In this document: one piece after another, positions 23,450 through 32,664 of the stretch
Numbering within the stretch: the stretch's first letter is position 1
How the letters are laid out: each line of letters opens with the position of its first letter
NCBI RefSeq assembly: GCF_019636075.1
Contig: NZ_JAHBYG010000031.1
Span: 1 to 51,102, forward strand
From: Ferrovibrio sp.
GTDB taxonomy: Bacteria; Pseudomonadota; Alphaproteobacteria; Ferrovibrionales; Ferrovibrionaceae
Reading direction: 5' to 3'
DNA: 51,102 bases
Translations under genes and position numbers: made by a program
Notes under the pieces: model-generated
Databases searched by the model: none
The model's input: only the letters and a program-made list of their open reading frames with translations
Told to the model about the DNA's origin: nothing

Positions 23450-24493
23450 ATGGCGGATACGGGCGAAGAGGGCGGTAACTGGGGCGGCGAAGCCGCTGGT
23501 GGCGGCGATGCCGCGGCCGGTTCCACCCGGATTCTGAATCAGGACGAAATCGACAGCCTGCTTGGCTTCGATGCGTCTATCGAGGATGATTCCGACAAGG
23601 CCGGCATACGCGCCATCATCAACAGCGCACTGGTTTCCTACGAGCGTCTGCCGATGCTCGAAGTGGTGTTCGATCGCCTCGTGCGTCTGATGACCACGTC
23701 GTTGCGCAATTTCACCTCGGATAACGTCGAAGTCTCGCTCGACAACATCACCTCCATCCGTTTCGGCGATTACCTGAACTCGATCCCGCTGCCGGCGATC
23801 TTGAGCGTGTTCCGCGCGGTGGAATGGGATAATTACGGCCTGCTTACCGTCGATAGCTCGCTGATCTACTCCATCGTGGACGTGCTGCTCGGCGGCCGTC
23901 GCGGCACGGCGGCGATGCGCATCGAAGGTCGCCCCTATACCACCATCGAACGCAACCTCGTCGAGCGCATGGTCAATGTGGTGCTCGACGACATGCGCGC
24001 AGCCTTCGAGCCGCTGGCGCCGGTGAATTTCTCCTACGACCGGATCGAGACCAATCCGCGTTTCGCCACCATCGCCCGCCCGGCCAATGCGGCAATTCTT
24101 GCCCGCCTGCGCGTGGATATGGAAGATCGCGGCGGCCGCCTGGAGCTTCTGCTGCCTTACGCGACGCTGGAGCCGGTGCGCGAATTGCTGCTGCAGATGT
24201 TCATGGGCGAGAAATTCGGCCGTGACTCGATCTGGGAAAACCACTTGGCCACCGAATTGTGGTCCACCGATGTGGAAATCGAAGCGGTGCTGGATGAACA
24301 GGTGATGACGCTCGGCCAGGTGATGAACCTGGAAGTGGGCAAGACCATCATGTTCAACGCCGCGCCGGAATCCACCATCATGATGCGCTGCGGCGGCGTG
24401 CCGATGGTGGAAGGCCGCATGGGCCGCATGGGCAACAATATCGCCATTAAGATTGATCGGTCGATCAAGCGCTTGATCGTGGAGGGTATCTGA
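23450..24493 (+). CDS. fliM: flagellar motor switch protein FliM
   Basis: The C-ring switch protein, 347 residues. The CheY-binding N-terminal motif ILNQDEIDSLLGF is at about residues 27-39. The middle domain has SLRNFTSDNVEVSLDN and IPLPAILSVFRAVEWDNYGLL. The C-terminal SpoA domain is in the last 90 residues (LGQVMNLEVGKTIMFNA). It controls the direction or speed of rotation when bound by phospho-CheY. A Gly-rich stretch of about 25 residues precedes the motif. Its stop overlaps the next start as TGATG, so translation is coupled. No fliN lies in the window. Confidence 0.97.
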   Translation: MADTGEEGGNWGGEAAGGGDAAAGSTRILNQDEIDSLLGFDASIEDDSDKAGIRAIINSALVSYERLPMLEVVFDRLVRLMTTSLRNFTSDNVEVSLDNITSIRFGDYLNSIPLPAILSVFRAVEWDNYGLLTVDSSLIYSIVDVLLGGRRGTAAMRIEGRPYTTIERNLVERMVNVVLDDMRAAFEPLAPVNFSYDRIETNPRFATIARPANAAILARLRVDMEDRGGRLELLLPYATLEPVRELLLQMFMGEKFGRDSIWENHLATELWSTDVEIEAVLDEQVMTLGQVMNLEVGKTIMFNAAPESTIMMRCGGVPMVEGRMGRMGNNIAIKIDRSIKRLIVEGI

Positions 24494-25158
24494 TGAATAT
24501 CACCCTTCTTGTCGAACTTGTCGTTGCGGTGCTGTTGATCGGCACCTTCGGTATGTGCCTTGCGCTCAATCGCCGGCTTGGCAATCTGCGCGCCAATCAG
24601 GATGAAATGCGCCGCCTGATCGGTGAATTCGATAAGGCCTTGTCGAAGGCTCGGGTCGGCATGGCAGACCTGAAAGCGGCTTCAGCCGCCGTTGATGGCG
24701 TGCATGAAGAACGCATGAAACAGGCCAAGGCATTGCGCGAAGAACTCGGTTTCATGATCGAGACCGCCGAGCGTCTGGCCGACCGTTTGGCCGGCGAGGC
24801 GGCGGGCAACCGCTCGCTGCGTACAGGTAAGGATGGCGCGCCGCAAAGCGCTCCGGTGCGTGACAATCTTCAGCGCGATGCCGCACGCCGAGATGGTCTG
24901 GTGCGCGAAACCGTTGCATCCGCCCGCTCTGCCGCGCCTGATCCGGATCTTGGCAATGCCGACCGTCCGTTCACGCCGATGCGTGCTTCGGCAGCTCGCC
25001 CGGCGGCAGCGATGCGGCCGGCGGCTGGTGCGCAAGCAGCAGCCCAGGCTACATCCCAGGCTACAGCCCAGGCAGGCACGACGGTTGATCGTTTCAAATT
25101 CGAGCCGCGATCCGAGGCCGAGCGTGAACTGCTCATGGCCCTGAGACAGGCGCGTTGA
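24493..25158 (+). CDS. DUF6468 flagellar-cluster membrane protein
   Basis: A protein of 221 residues with one N-terminal membrane segment (ITLLVELVVAVLLIGTFGMCLAL). A coiled-coil-like stretch at about residues 28-105 (RANQDEMRRLIGEFDKALSK and onward) matches the DUF6468 family, as I recall it, found between fliM and motE-like genes in alphaproteobacteria. The C-terminal half is Ala/Arg/Gln-rich and low in complexity, ending in a conserved-looking SEAERELLMALRQAR. Function unknown; position and topology suggest a basal-body or motor accessory role. It is coupled to fliM by a TGATG overlap. Confidence 0.75.
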   Translation: MNITLLVELVVAVLLIGTFGMCLALNRRLGNLRANQDEMRRLIGEFDKALSKARVGMADLKAASAAVDGVHEERMKQAKALREELGFMIETAERLADRLAGEAAGNRSLRTGKDGAPQSAPVRDNLQRDAARRDGLVRETVASARSAAPDPDLGNADRPFTPMRASAARPAAAMRPAAGAQAAAQATSQATAQAGTTVDRFKFEPRSEAERELLMALRQAR

Positions 25159-25168
25159 GGCAGGTTAC

Positions 25169-26248
25169 GTGAGCGAAATCCCAGGATACGACCGCCCGCG
25201 CCAGCAAGCAGGTAACCAGGGCCAGCCTGGCAGCAGACAGCCAGGGGCAGGTTTGCCGCCGGCTGCGGCTGCCGCTTATGCAGCGGTTTATGCTTCGGCT
25301 GCCAAGGACAAGGTAGGGCAGGCTCAGATCGAACAGCCGGCCATTGCCGTATCGCCCGCCATGATGGCGCCCTCGGCACAGATGCGCGGCAAGATGCGCA
25401 GCCGGGTGCGTCTGCTGCCGCTCACCATTATGGCCGTGGCCTTGTTGCTGGGTATCAAACTCGGCGGCCTGTGGCAGGGCAGGGGTGCGTTATTCGTAAC
25501 ACCGGCCGATGCCCAGCAGGCGCAGCCGGCGCAAACCGCCCAAGCTGGTCAGGCAACCCAGGCTCAGGCTCCTCAAGCCCAGAATCCGTCGCAGGCACCA
25601 ACTCAGTCACAAGCCCAGGCCCAGGCCCAGGCCCAGGCCCAGGCCCAGGCCCCGCAGAGTTCTGCCGTGGCCAGCCTGGCAGACCGCGACCCCACTACGT
25701 TCACGCGTGCCGAAATCGAGCTGCTGGCCAATCTGGCACAGCGCCGCGAACAACTGGAACAGCGTGCTCGCGAACTCGATCTGCGCGAAAGTCTTCTGGC
25801 GGCTGCCGAGAAGCGCATCGACGAACGCATCAACGAAATGAAGAAGCTGGAAGCCAGCGTCAAGCAGATCGTGCAGACCACCGACAAGCAGGAAGATGAG
25901 AATCTGCGCGGCCTGGTGAAGATCTACGAGACGATGAAGCCGGAAGAAGCGGCCCGCATCTTTGCCGATCTCGATAATGCCGTGCTGCTCAATGTGATGG
26001 AGCGCATGAAGGAGGCCCGTGTGGCTGCCATCATGGCCAAGATGGATCCGGCCAAGGCCCAGGACATCACCGTGCAGATGGCCCGCCGCAAAATGCTGCC
26101 GGCCAACTTGCGGGCCGGTGCCACAGGTGCCGCCGGCCAGGCTGGAAGTGGCGCTGCCGCCCCCGCCAATGGCCAGGCTCGCCCGGCCCAAGGCGCTACG
26201 CCAGGGGGGGCCGCTCCGGCTGCCGCCCAGCCCAATAGAGGCGGTTAA
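25169..26248 (+). CDS. MotE-like protein with MgtE N-terminal-type domain
   Basis: A protein of 359 residues. The N-terminal 65 residues are low complexity. One membrane segment follows at about residues 82-98 (LLPLTIMAVALLLGIKLGG), then a Gln/Ala/Pro-rich linker, and a coiled coil at about 182-240. An MgtE-N-type domain comes last, with KIYETMKPEEAARIFADLDN and MKEARVAAIMAKMDPAKAQDIT. This layout matches MotE, the periplasmic chaperone that aids MotC assembly around the rotating motor. It starts with GTG at 25169 and follows the DUF6468 gene by 10 bases. A hexanucleotide tandem repeat in the linker encodes alternating Gln-Ala. Confidence 0.78.
   Translation: MSEIPGYDRPRQQAGNQGQPGSRQPGAGLPPAAAAAYAAVYASAAKDKVGQAQIEQPAIAVSPAMMAPSAQMRGKMRSRVRLLPLTIMAVALLLGIKLGGLWQGRGALFVTPADAQQAQPAQTAQAGQATQAQAPQAQNPSQAPTQSQAQAQAQAQAQAQAPQSSAVASLADRDPTTFTRAEIELLANLAQRREQLEQRARELDLRESLLAAAEKRIDERINEMKKLEASVKQIVQTTDKQEDENLRGLVKIYETMKPEEAARIFADLDNAVLLNVMERMKEARVAAIMAKMDPAKAQDITVQMARRKMLPANLRAGATGAAGQAGSGAAAPANGQARPAQGATPGGAAPAAAQPNRGG
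25614..25649 (+). repeat. six tandem copies of CCCAGG inside the MotE-like gene
   Basis: The hexamer CCCAGG repeats six times without interruption and encodes a Gln-Ala run in the linker between membrane segment and coiled coil. Copy number could change by slippage in whole codon pairs, altering linker length without a frameshift. Confidence 0.9.
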
Positions 26249-26270
26249 CCGGTATTATTTCAGCCGGTTA
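26246..26270 (+). other. hairpin after the MotE-like gene
   Basis: TAACCGG and CCGGTTA form a 7-base stem around an 11-base AT-rich loop overlapping the stop codon. There is no T-run. The 179-base gap to the DUF1217 gene also contains TTAACA-N9-TGTTAA (26294-26314), which resembles a CtrA half-site pair at non-standard spacing. A weak terminator and a new promoter here are plausible but unproven. Confidence 0.35.
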
Positions 26271-26427
26271 CACTGCGACGGAAATCACATTTCATTAACA
26301 ATTTTACTGTTAACTGTTGTTCCTGGCAGTTTTCATGGTATTTTTCAGCTTAAGGCGCGGGTTTGGCAGAATAGCGTAAGCCCCGTCGCATACAGGCAAA
26401 CCGGTCGGCACGCAGGAGGCGGGCTAC

Positions 26428-27834
26428 ATGGTCTCGATTGATCTACCTCTGGCAAGCAGTGCTAGTGCATCGCCGCTCGCGATGTTCAAGAAGCTGCAGA
26501 AGCTTGCCGAACAGAACACCGCAAAATCTGCCGATGCCGCCCGCAACGACGAAATCAATGCGGCGATGCGCGATGTGCGCAACTCGTCCACTCGCGTGCG
26601 CAATGCCCAGATCAAGACCGACAATGCCCAGGTGGTGAACGACGCGCTGTATTTCCGCAACCGCGCCGCCACGGCACAGACCGTCGACGAATTGCTCAAC
26701 GATGACCGTGCCCTGAAGGTGATTGCCCGGGCCACTGGGCTTGGCGATCTTTATCTTTTCAACCGCGACCGTCTGCGCGATGTGCTGAAAAGCGATCTCA
26801 ACGATCCCAATTCGGCCGCCCGCCAGGGCAGCGTGAAGGAACTGGAAGCCGCGCGCAAATTCGATTTCGGCCGCGCCGGCGGCGTGCTCGATGCCAATGG
26901 CAATGCCCTGACCATCGATGGCCAGGGCGTGGTGCGCAATGATGGCACCGGCAATCCCTTCGAGGCCGGCCTGTCCAAGCTGAAGAATCTGGTGATCACC
27001 AATTCCGGCACAGCCGGCGTGGGCGGCGATGGCGCTTTGCTCAAGCTCGGTGATCTCGCCAAAACCGTGGCCGATGATTTTACCAGGGTGAATACCCGCG
27101 CGTTGCTGGCCGAAGAGCAGGCGCCGTCCAAGGCCAGCGGCGGCTACGATCTCGACAGTCCGGAATTCCAGCGCTTCCGCAGCCGCACGGATATTCAGCG
27201 CGAGGTCGATTATTACAAAGAGAACATCAAGAATATCAAATCGACGGAAGATTTCTTCAGCGATAGCCGCCTGGTGCGCTTCGCGCTGACAGCCTACGAC
27301 CTTGAGAGCGAGGCGCTCAACAAGGGCAAGATCCGTAAGATTCTGGAAAGCGATCTGAGCGATCAGAATTCGCTGGCCAACCGTTTCCAGGATCCGCGCT
27401 TCAAGCAGATGGCCGAAGATTTCAACGTGTTCATGTTCAAGGAACTGAACATCAAATCCACCGCGATGGTGGACAAGATCGTCGGCAAATACGAGCAGGT
27501 GAAATACGAGCAGTCGCTGGACGAGGCCGCGCCCGGCGTGCGTGCCGCGCTGGAATTCTCCCGCCGCGCCAAGGATGTCACCAAGACCGTGCAGTTGCTG
27601 GGCGATTCCGTGCTGCGCGAAGTGATCACCGTTGCCAACAATATCCCGAAGGAATTGGCGATCCAGGAAGTGTCCAGCCAGGTCACGGCTCTGGAGCGCA
27701 AGGTGGATGTGAAGAAGTTTTCCGATAGCGGCGAGATCGACAGGATCGTGCAGCGCTATCTGATCAACAAGGAAAGCCAGAGCAGCGGCATTGCCGGCGG
27801 TAAGGGCGGTTATCTGCTGGGCCTGTTCGGCTAG
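26428..27834 (+). CDS. DUF1217 domain protein of the flagellar cluster
   Basis: A protein of 468 residues with no signal peptide or membrane segment. It has several repeated segments with the DUF1217 character, for example DLYLFNRDRLRDVLKSDLNDPNS and KIRKILESDLSDQNS. The family is confined largely to flagellated alphaproteobacteria, and its genes sit in flagellar loci. Like rod and hook proteins it is rich in Asn, Asp and Ala, so it may be an exported or assembly-linked component. The molecular role is unknown to me. The CheY-like gene begins five bases after its stop, which means co-transcription. Confidence 0.75.
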   Translation: MVSIDLPLASSASASPLAMFKKLQKLAEQNTAKSADAARNDEINAAMRDVRNSSTRVRNAQIKTDNAQVVNDALYFRNRAATAQTVDELLNDDRALKVIARATGLGDLYLFNRDRLRDVLKSDLNDPNSAARQGSVKELEAARKFDFGRAGGVLDANGNALTIDGQGVVRNDGTGNPFEAGLSKLKNLVITNSGTAGVGGDGALLKLGDLAKTVADDFTRVNTRALLAEEQAPSKASGGYDLDSPEFQRFRSRTDIQREVDYYKENIKNIKSTEDFFSDSRLVRFALTAYDLESEALNKGKIRKILESDLSDQNSLANRFQDPRFKQMAEDFNVFMFKELNIKSTAMVDKIVGKYEQVKYEQSLDEAAPGVRAALEFSRRAKDVTKTVQLLGDSVLREVITVANNIPKELAIQEVSSQVTALERKVDVKKFSDSGEIDRIVQRYLINKESQSSGIAGGKGGYLLGLFG

Positions 27835-27839
27835 GTCTG

Positions 27840-28244
27840 GTGGCTGGGGTACCGCAGGCGCAGGCCCTCTCGGTTCTGGTGGTCGATGATCACCGCCCGA
27901 TGCTCAAGCTGGTGGATACCCATCTGCGCAATCTCGGCTTCAGCGATATCGATACCGTCGACGATCCCCTGGCAGCCATCACCATGTGCCGGCGCAAGCC
28001 CTATGGCTTGATCCTGTCGGATTGGCGCATGAAGCCGATAGATGGGCTGGGCTTGCTGAAGGCGGTGCGGGCCGATGAACGGCTGGCCGATGTGCCATTC
28101 GTGATGATTACCGCGGAAATCGAGCGTGAAAACGTGCAGAAAGCCAAGGCGGCGGGGGTGAATGGCTATATTGCCAAGCCCTTCGACCATGCCCAACTTA
28201 AGGCGAAATTGCAGGCCATCTTGCCGGTGGGAACGATCCTTTAA
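27840..28244 (+). CDS. CheY-like single-domain response regulator
   Basis: A receiver-only protein of 134 residues. It has the acidic pair D16-D17 (VLVVDDHRP), phosphoacceptor D61 in LILSDWRMKPIDG, the Thr of VMITAE and the Lys of IAKPF. There is no output domain, so it acts by binding a partner such as FliM, a kinase or a phosphatase. It starts with GTG five bases after the DUF1217 gene. The flagellar setting suggests motor control or a phosphorelay with the CckA-type kinase encoded downstream. It differs from typical chemotaxis CheY in lying away from che genes. Confidence 0.88.
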   Translation: MAGVPQAQALSVLVVDDHRPMLKLVDTHLRNLGFSDIDTVDDPLAAITMCRRKPYGLILSDWRMKPIDGLGLLKAVRADERLADVPFVMITAEIERENVQKAKAAGVNGYIAKPFDHAQLKAKLQAILPVGTIL

Positions 28245-28325
28245 CCCGGACTGCACTAATCCTTGGAATCCATGGTAAAAATGGGCGAATCGGGCCAATG
28301 GGTCGGCCCAGGCGAAGGACCGGAT

Positions 28326-31300
28326 ATGGCGTATCGGCGCAAAGGCGTTAGCAGGCGAGGCGGAGGCATGCCCTCCCGCCTGTTGCTATGCGCGCTGATC
28401 GCGGGTTTGCCGCTGGAAACATTCGCCCAGGTGCAACAGCAGAATACCACGCCGATCGGCGTGCCGATGCCCCAGCGCCTGCCCGATACCCAGCAAGCCC
28501 CGGCTGCCCTGCAGCAGCGTCCGGCTGCCTCGCAACCGGCAGCGGCGCCTCAAGCTCAAGGTCAAACCCAGGGCCAGCAGGCGCCAGCCACAGCCGGCAG
28601 CATCCGTGTGCGCGCTGGCGAACATCCCACCTATACGCGCCTGGTTTTCGATTTTCCGCAGGCCGTGCCCTATACCGCCGAAAGCCAGGGGCGCAATGCC
28701 AGCCTGCGCTTTGAAAGTCCCACGGCAATTGATCTTGGCAATCTGGCGCGCCGTCCGCCGCGTTGGGTTGAAGGCCTGACGGCGCGGACCGAGAATGGCG
28801 GCAGCAGCGTCGGTTTCACCATGCCGGAAGGGGCCAGCCTCAAGCATTGGCGTGACGGCGGCAAAGTAGTGGTGGATGTGGGCGCCCCGCAGGCGGCGGC
28901 CGCACAAGCGCCGGCCGCACAGGCGCCGGCCCAGGCCCAGCAGGCACCCCAGGCCCAGGCGCTTCAGGCCCAGGCGGCACCCCAGACATCGGCGCCGGCT
29001 GCGGCACAGCGTCCGCCTGCTGCCCAGGCCACTGCACCGGCCCCAGCACCGGCCCCAGCTCCGCAGGCCGCAGCCGCCCCGCCGCAAGCGCCGGTTGCCC
29101 AGCCCGTGCGTCCCGCTGCACCAGCGCCGGCCCCAGCCCCGGCCCCGGCACAACAGGCCCCGGCACAACAGGCCCCGGCACAACAGGCCCCGGTACAACA
29201 GGCTCCGGCACAACAACAGCCCCCCGCACAACAGACTGCAACTTCGCGCCCCGGCGGCAATGGCGTGCCGGCTGCCGCGCCGGTCCAGCCGGTTCAGGCT
29301 ATGGCGCCGGATGGCTCATTGATGCCGCCGCCGCTCAGCGGCCAGCCCAGCGGCGATCCGTTGGTGCCGGTGGTGGATGCCAGCCGCTCTGGCCCATTGC
29401 TTGTCTTTCCGTTCACCCGTGCGGTGGGGGCGGCGGCCTTCATGCGTAACGGCCATCTCTGGATGGTGTTCGACCGGCCCTATGTGGTTGATCTGCGGCC
29501 GATCACCACGCGCGACTGGAATGGCCAGATCAACGATGTGATGCAACTGCCCGTGCCGGGCATGACCGTGCTGCGTTTCGCGGTACCGAGCAGCACCAGC
29601 GCTACATTCAGCCGCCGCAATGCCGGCTGGTCGGTATCGCTGATCAATCAGGACAATATCACGCCCACGGCCGCGCCGGCCGAACCCGAGGCGGGCCAGA
29701 ACCAGGGCCATGGCCAGAATTCGGGCGATGGCCAGGCTGCGGCACCGGCTGCTTCGGCGCCAGCTGCTATGCCTGGGGCCACCCGGCCGCCGGTGATCGA
29801 TGTGCGCCGCCTGCTGGATAATGAAGGCGGAGCCAAGCTGTTTTTCGCCGCCAATGATCCGGCCCAGCCGGTGCGGCTGATCGACCCCGATGTGGGCGAT
29901 ACGCTTACCGTTGTGCCGTATGCCGGCGCGAATGGCGGCGTGCCCGAACGGCGCGAATTCGTCGAACTTGCGGTGTTGCCCAGCTTCCAGGGTTTTGCCT
30001 TCGAGGCGCGGGCGGAAAACCTTGATGTGCGGCGCTATCCGCGTGGCATCGAAATCGCCAGCGCCAACGGCCTGGCGCTATCCGCGCCGCGAGGCGCCGA
30101 CCCGCGCCGCGCCGGCAACGAGATTTTCGATTACAACACTTGGCGTAATGTCGATGGCAATACCGAGTTGGAGAAGCGGCAGAATCTGCAATATCGCCTG
30201 GCGATGTTGCCGGCTTCTCAGCGCCAGGCCGCGCGTTTGGCGCTGGCGCAGTTTTATTTTGCCGAGAACCTGCATGCCGAGGCGCTGGGCGTGCTGAACC
30301 GCGCCCGTATGGAAGCTCCGGATATCGAACGCGACAAGCGGTTCCGCGCCATGCGCGGCGTATCCAACCTGATGCTCGGCCGCCTCAACGATGCGGCCAA
30401 TGATCTGGATTCCCGCTTGTTCGACGACGATCCCGATGTGCTGGCTTATCGTGGCCTGCTGGCGGCACAGCGCGACGATTGGCCTTCGGCCCGCAAGGCC
30501 TATTCCCTGGCCGGCGGCGCCGTGGCACGGTTCCCCGCCGATATTCGCGGCGGCCTGCGGCTCAGCATGGCACGCGCCTGGCTTTCCGGTGGCGACATGG
30601 CCGGCGCCGAAGCCGAATTGGCGGCGCTTTCCGGCGACGTACTCAGTCGTGGTCAGGAAGCCGAAGCGCATTACGTGCGCGGATTGCTGGCCCAGGCGCA
30701 GAACAGGCCCGATCAGGCGATCCAGTCTTTCGATATGGCCATTGCCAGCGGCGACCGTAAGGCGCGCGCTTATGCCGAATATGCCAAGACCGAGTTCATG
30801 CTGGCGCGTAAACTGATCGATACGCCACAGGCTATCGAAAAGCTGGACAGCCTGCGCTTCGCCTGGCGCGGCGATCCCTACGAATTCAATCTGCTGCGGC
30901 GCCTGGGCGAATTGCAATTCGCCAGCGGCGATCTGCGCAACGGCATCGCCACTTTCCGCCAGATCGTGAAATACTTCCCGAAATCGGCGGATGTGCCGTT
31001 GCTGACCAAGCAGATGAGCGATGAATTCGCTCGCCTGTTCCTGGATGGCGGGGCGCAATCGCTGCCGCCGCTGGCAGCCCTGGCATTGTATTACGATTAC
31101 CGCGAACTCACCCCGCCGGGGCCCGATGGCGACGAGATCATCGGCAAGCTGGCAGACCGTTTGGTGGGCGTAGATCTGCTCAACCGTGCCGCCGAATTGC
31201 TTGAGCATCAGATTCAATATCGCCTGCGCGGCGAGGATCGCGCCCGGGCCGGCGCCCGCTTGGCGGTGGTGGACCTGCTCGACCGCAAACCCGAAGCCGC

Positions 31301-31829
31301 GCTCAAGGCGCTGCAGGGCACCGATGCCCAGGGCCTGTCGGGCAATCTGGTGCAGGAACGCCGGCTGCTGCAGGTGCGGGCACTGGCCGATCTGGACCGT
31401 TTCTCGGAAGCGCTGAACCTGTTGGCCAACGATCAGAGCCCGGATGCCCGTGGCTTGCGCGCCGATATCCATTGGCGGGCCAAGGATTGGGTGGCGGCGG
31501 CGCGTGTGATGGGCCAGAATCTGGGCAACCGCTTTACCGATCCGGCGCCGCTCAGCGTGGACGAGCGCAAGCAGGTGCTGCAATGGGCCGTCGCGCTGTC
31601 GATGACCAACGATGCCGCCGGCTTGGAAGATCTGCGCAAGAAGTATCAGGACAAGATGCGCGGCACGCCCGATGCCGAAGCCTTCAACGCCATCGCGGCC
31701 ACCATCGCACGCGGTGCCGGCGACCCCCGCGAACTGGCTTCCGCGATTGCGCAGATCGGCCAGTACGAGGCTTTCATGAGCCGCTATCGCGAGCGCGTTT
31801 CGCGCGGCGGCATCACCGCCATCAATTGA
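28326..31829 (+). CDS. large exported TPR protein with AMIN-like beta domain
   Basis: A protein of about 1167 residues. A basic start and hydrophobic stretch (LLLCALIAGLPLETFAQ) form a signal peptide. A beta-rich AMIN-like module follows (IRVRAGEHPTYTRLVFDFPQ, then a strand RNASLRFESP), then a long Pro/Ala/Gln linker with 15-base DNA repeats. A second beta domain of the same kind precedes a C-terminal half made of helical TPR-like repeats (for example RLALAQFYFAENLHAEALGVL). The layout suggests a periplasmic or envelope scaffold. AMIN modules often bind peptidoglycan, and TPRs bind proteins. I chose the ATG at 28326 with GAAGGA upstream; 28368 is an alternative. Relatives occur in flagellar loci of this class, but the function is not known to me. 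Four bases separate its end from convergent fliP. Confidence 0.7.
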   Translation: MAYRRKGVSRRGGGMPSRLLLCALIAGLPLETFAQVQQQNTTPIGVPMPQRLPDTQQAPAALQQRPAASQPAAAPQAQGQTQGQQAPATAGSIRVRAGEHPTYTRLVFDFPQAVPYTAESQGRNASLRFESPTAIDLGNLARRPPRWVEGLTARTENGGSSVGFTMPEGASLKHWRDGGKVVVDVGAPQAAAAQAPAAQAPAQAQQAPQAQALQAQAAPQTSAPAAAQRPPAAQATAPAPAPAPAPQAAAAPPQAPVAQPVRPAAPAPAPAPAPAQQAPAQQAPAQQAPVQQAPAQQQPPAQQTATSRPGGNGVPAAAPVQPVQAMAPDGSLMPPPLSGQPSGDPLVPVVDASRSGPLLVFPFTRAVGAAAFMRNGHLWMVFDRPYVVDLRPITTRDWNGQINDVMQLPVPGMTVLRFAVPSSTSATFSRRNAGWSVSLINQDNITPTAAPAEPEAGQNQGHGQNSGDGQAAAPAASAPAAMPGATRPPVIDVRRLLDNEGGAKLFFAANDPAQPVRLIDPDVGDTLTVVPYAGANGGVPERREFVELAVLPSFQGFAFEARAENLDVRRYPRGIEIASANGLALSAPRGADPRRAGNEIFDYNTWRNVDGNTELEKRQNLQYRLAMLPASQRQAARLALAQFYFAENLHAEALGVLNRARMEAPDIERDKRFRAMRGVSNLMLGRLNDAANDLDSRLFDDDPDVLAYRGLLAAQRDDWPSARKAYSLAGGAVARFPADIRGGLRLSMARAWLSGGDMAGAEAELAALSGDVLSRGQEAEAHYVRGLLAQAQNRPDQAIQSFDMAIASGDRKARAYAEYAKTEFMLARKLIDTPQAIEKLDSLRFAWRGDPYEFNLLRRLGELQFASGDLRNGIATFRQIVKYFPKSADVPLLTKQMSDEFARLFLDGGAQSLPPLAALALYYDYRELTPPGPDGDEIIGKLADRLVGVDLLNRAAELLEHQIQYRLRGEDRARAGARLAVVDLLDRKPEAALKALQGTDAQGLSGNLVQERRLLQVRALADLDRFSEALNLLANDQSPDARGLRADIHWRAKDWVAAARVMGQNLGNRFTDPAPLSVDERKQVLQWAVALSMTNDAAGLEDLRKKYQDKMRGTPDAEAFNAIAATIARGAGDPRELASAIAQIGQYEAFMSRYRERVSRGGITAIN
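29143..29217 (+). repeat. five tandem 15-bp repeats in the TPR-protein linker
   Basis: The unit CCCCGGCACAACAGG occurs three times exactly, then twice with one to three changes. It encodes repeats of Pro-Ala-Gln-Gln-Ala in the flexible linker. Unit length is a multiple of three, so copy-number change preserves the frame. Confidence 0.88.
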
Positions 31830-31833
31830 TTCT

Positions 31834-32664
31834 TTATCCGCCCGGCGGCGGGCCCATGAAGCTTTCCACCAGGGCGGCGCAGACCAGGTTCCAGCCATCC
31901 ACCAGCACGAAGAAGATCAGCTTGAACGGCAGTGAGATCACCACTGGCGGCAGCATCATCATGCCCATCGACATCAGGATGGATGCCACCACCATGTCCA
32001 CCACGATGAACGGGATGAACAGCAGGAAGCCGATTTCGAAAGCCCGCTTCAACTCGCTGATCATATAGGCCGGCACCAGCACGCGCAGCGGGATGGCTTC
32101 CGGCGAGGCGGGCGGGGCAAGGCGGGCAAAGCCGGTGAACAGCGCCAGATCCTTCTCGCGCACCTGGCCGCGCATGAATTGGTGGAACGGCGCCACCGCG
32201 CGGTCGAAGGCCGCCTGCTCGTCGATACGCTCTTCGATCAACGGCTGCACGCCTTCGGTATAGGCGCGCTCCAGCACCGGCTGCATGATGAAGAAGGTGA
32301 GGAACAGCGCCAGGCTTACCAGCACGGCATTGGGCGGCGTGGATTGCGTGCCCAAAGCGGTGCGCAGGATGGAAAACACCACCACGATGCGCACGAAGCT
32401 GGTGATCACGATCAGGATCGAGGGGGCTAGGGTGAGCACCGTGGTCAGCGCGATCAATTGGATCACCCGGCCGGTAAGGCCGCCGCCGCCATCGCCCAGG
32501 TCGATATTGATGGATTGCGCCAGCGCCGGGCCCAGAAAGGCCAATGCGGCATAGATGATGGCGCAGGCCGAGAGTACGGCCAGGCTGCGTGCGGCGCCGA
32601 ACGGGAAAAACCGCTCCACGCTGCGCAGGAAGAGGGCAACGAACAGGCCGGCTGGTTTAAGCAT
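31834..32664 (-). CDS. fliP: flagellar export-gate protein FliP
   Basis: An integral membrane subunit of the type III export gate, 276 residues from the ATG at 32664. The N-terminal hydrophobic segment ends in GPALAQ, a cleavable signal as in other FliP proteins. The core then shows QLIALTTVLTLAPSILIVITS, FSILRTALGTQSTPPNAVL and the C-terminal EIGFLLFIPFIVVDMVVASIL. The open frame reaches 25 codons further upstream into fliO, but the overlap start at 32664 fits the family. It overlaps fliO by eight bases and is the last gene of the minus-strand flhB-like, fliO, fliP group. Confidence 0.95.
   Translation of the reverse strand: MLKPAGLFVALFLRSVERFFPFGAARSLAVLSACAIIYAALAFLGPALAQSINIDLGDGGGGLTGRVIQLIALTTVLTLAPSILIVITSFVRIVVVFSILRTALGTQSTPPNAVLVSLALFLTFFIMQPVLERAYTEGVQPLIEERIDEQAAFDRAVAPFHQFMRGQVREKDLALFTGFARLAPPASPEAIPLRVLVPAYMISELKRAFEIGFLLFIPFIVVDMVVASILMSMGMMMLPPVVISLPFKLIFFVLVDGWNLVCAALVESFMGPPPGG

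Noticed and set aside
22730..24244. Open frame of 504 codons antisense to fliL and fliM
   Set aside because: Covers two certain flagellar genes and is rich in His and Gln as shadow frames are here.
26294..26314. CtrA site before the DUF1217 gene
   Set aside because: TTAA half-sites are 13 bases apart instead of 7; left as a remark in the hairpin entry only.
30078..31898. Open frame of 606 codons antisense to the TPR-protein gene
   Set aside because: Typical GC-rich shadow frame: composition skewed to His, Gln, Gly and Ala, no domain, fully covered by a real gene.
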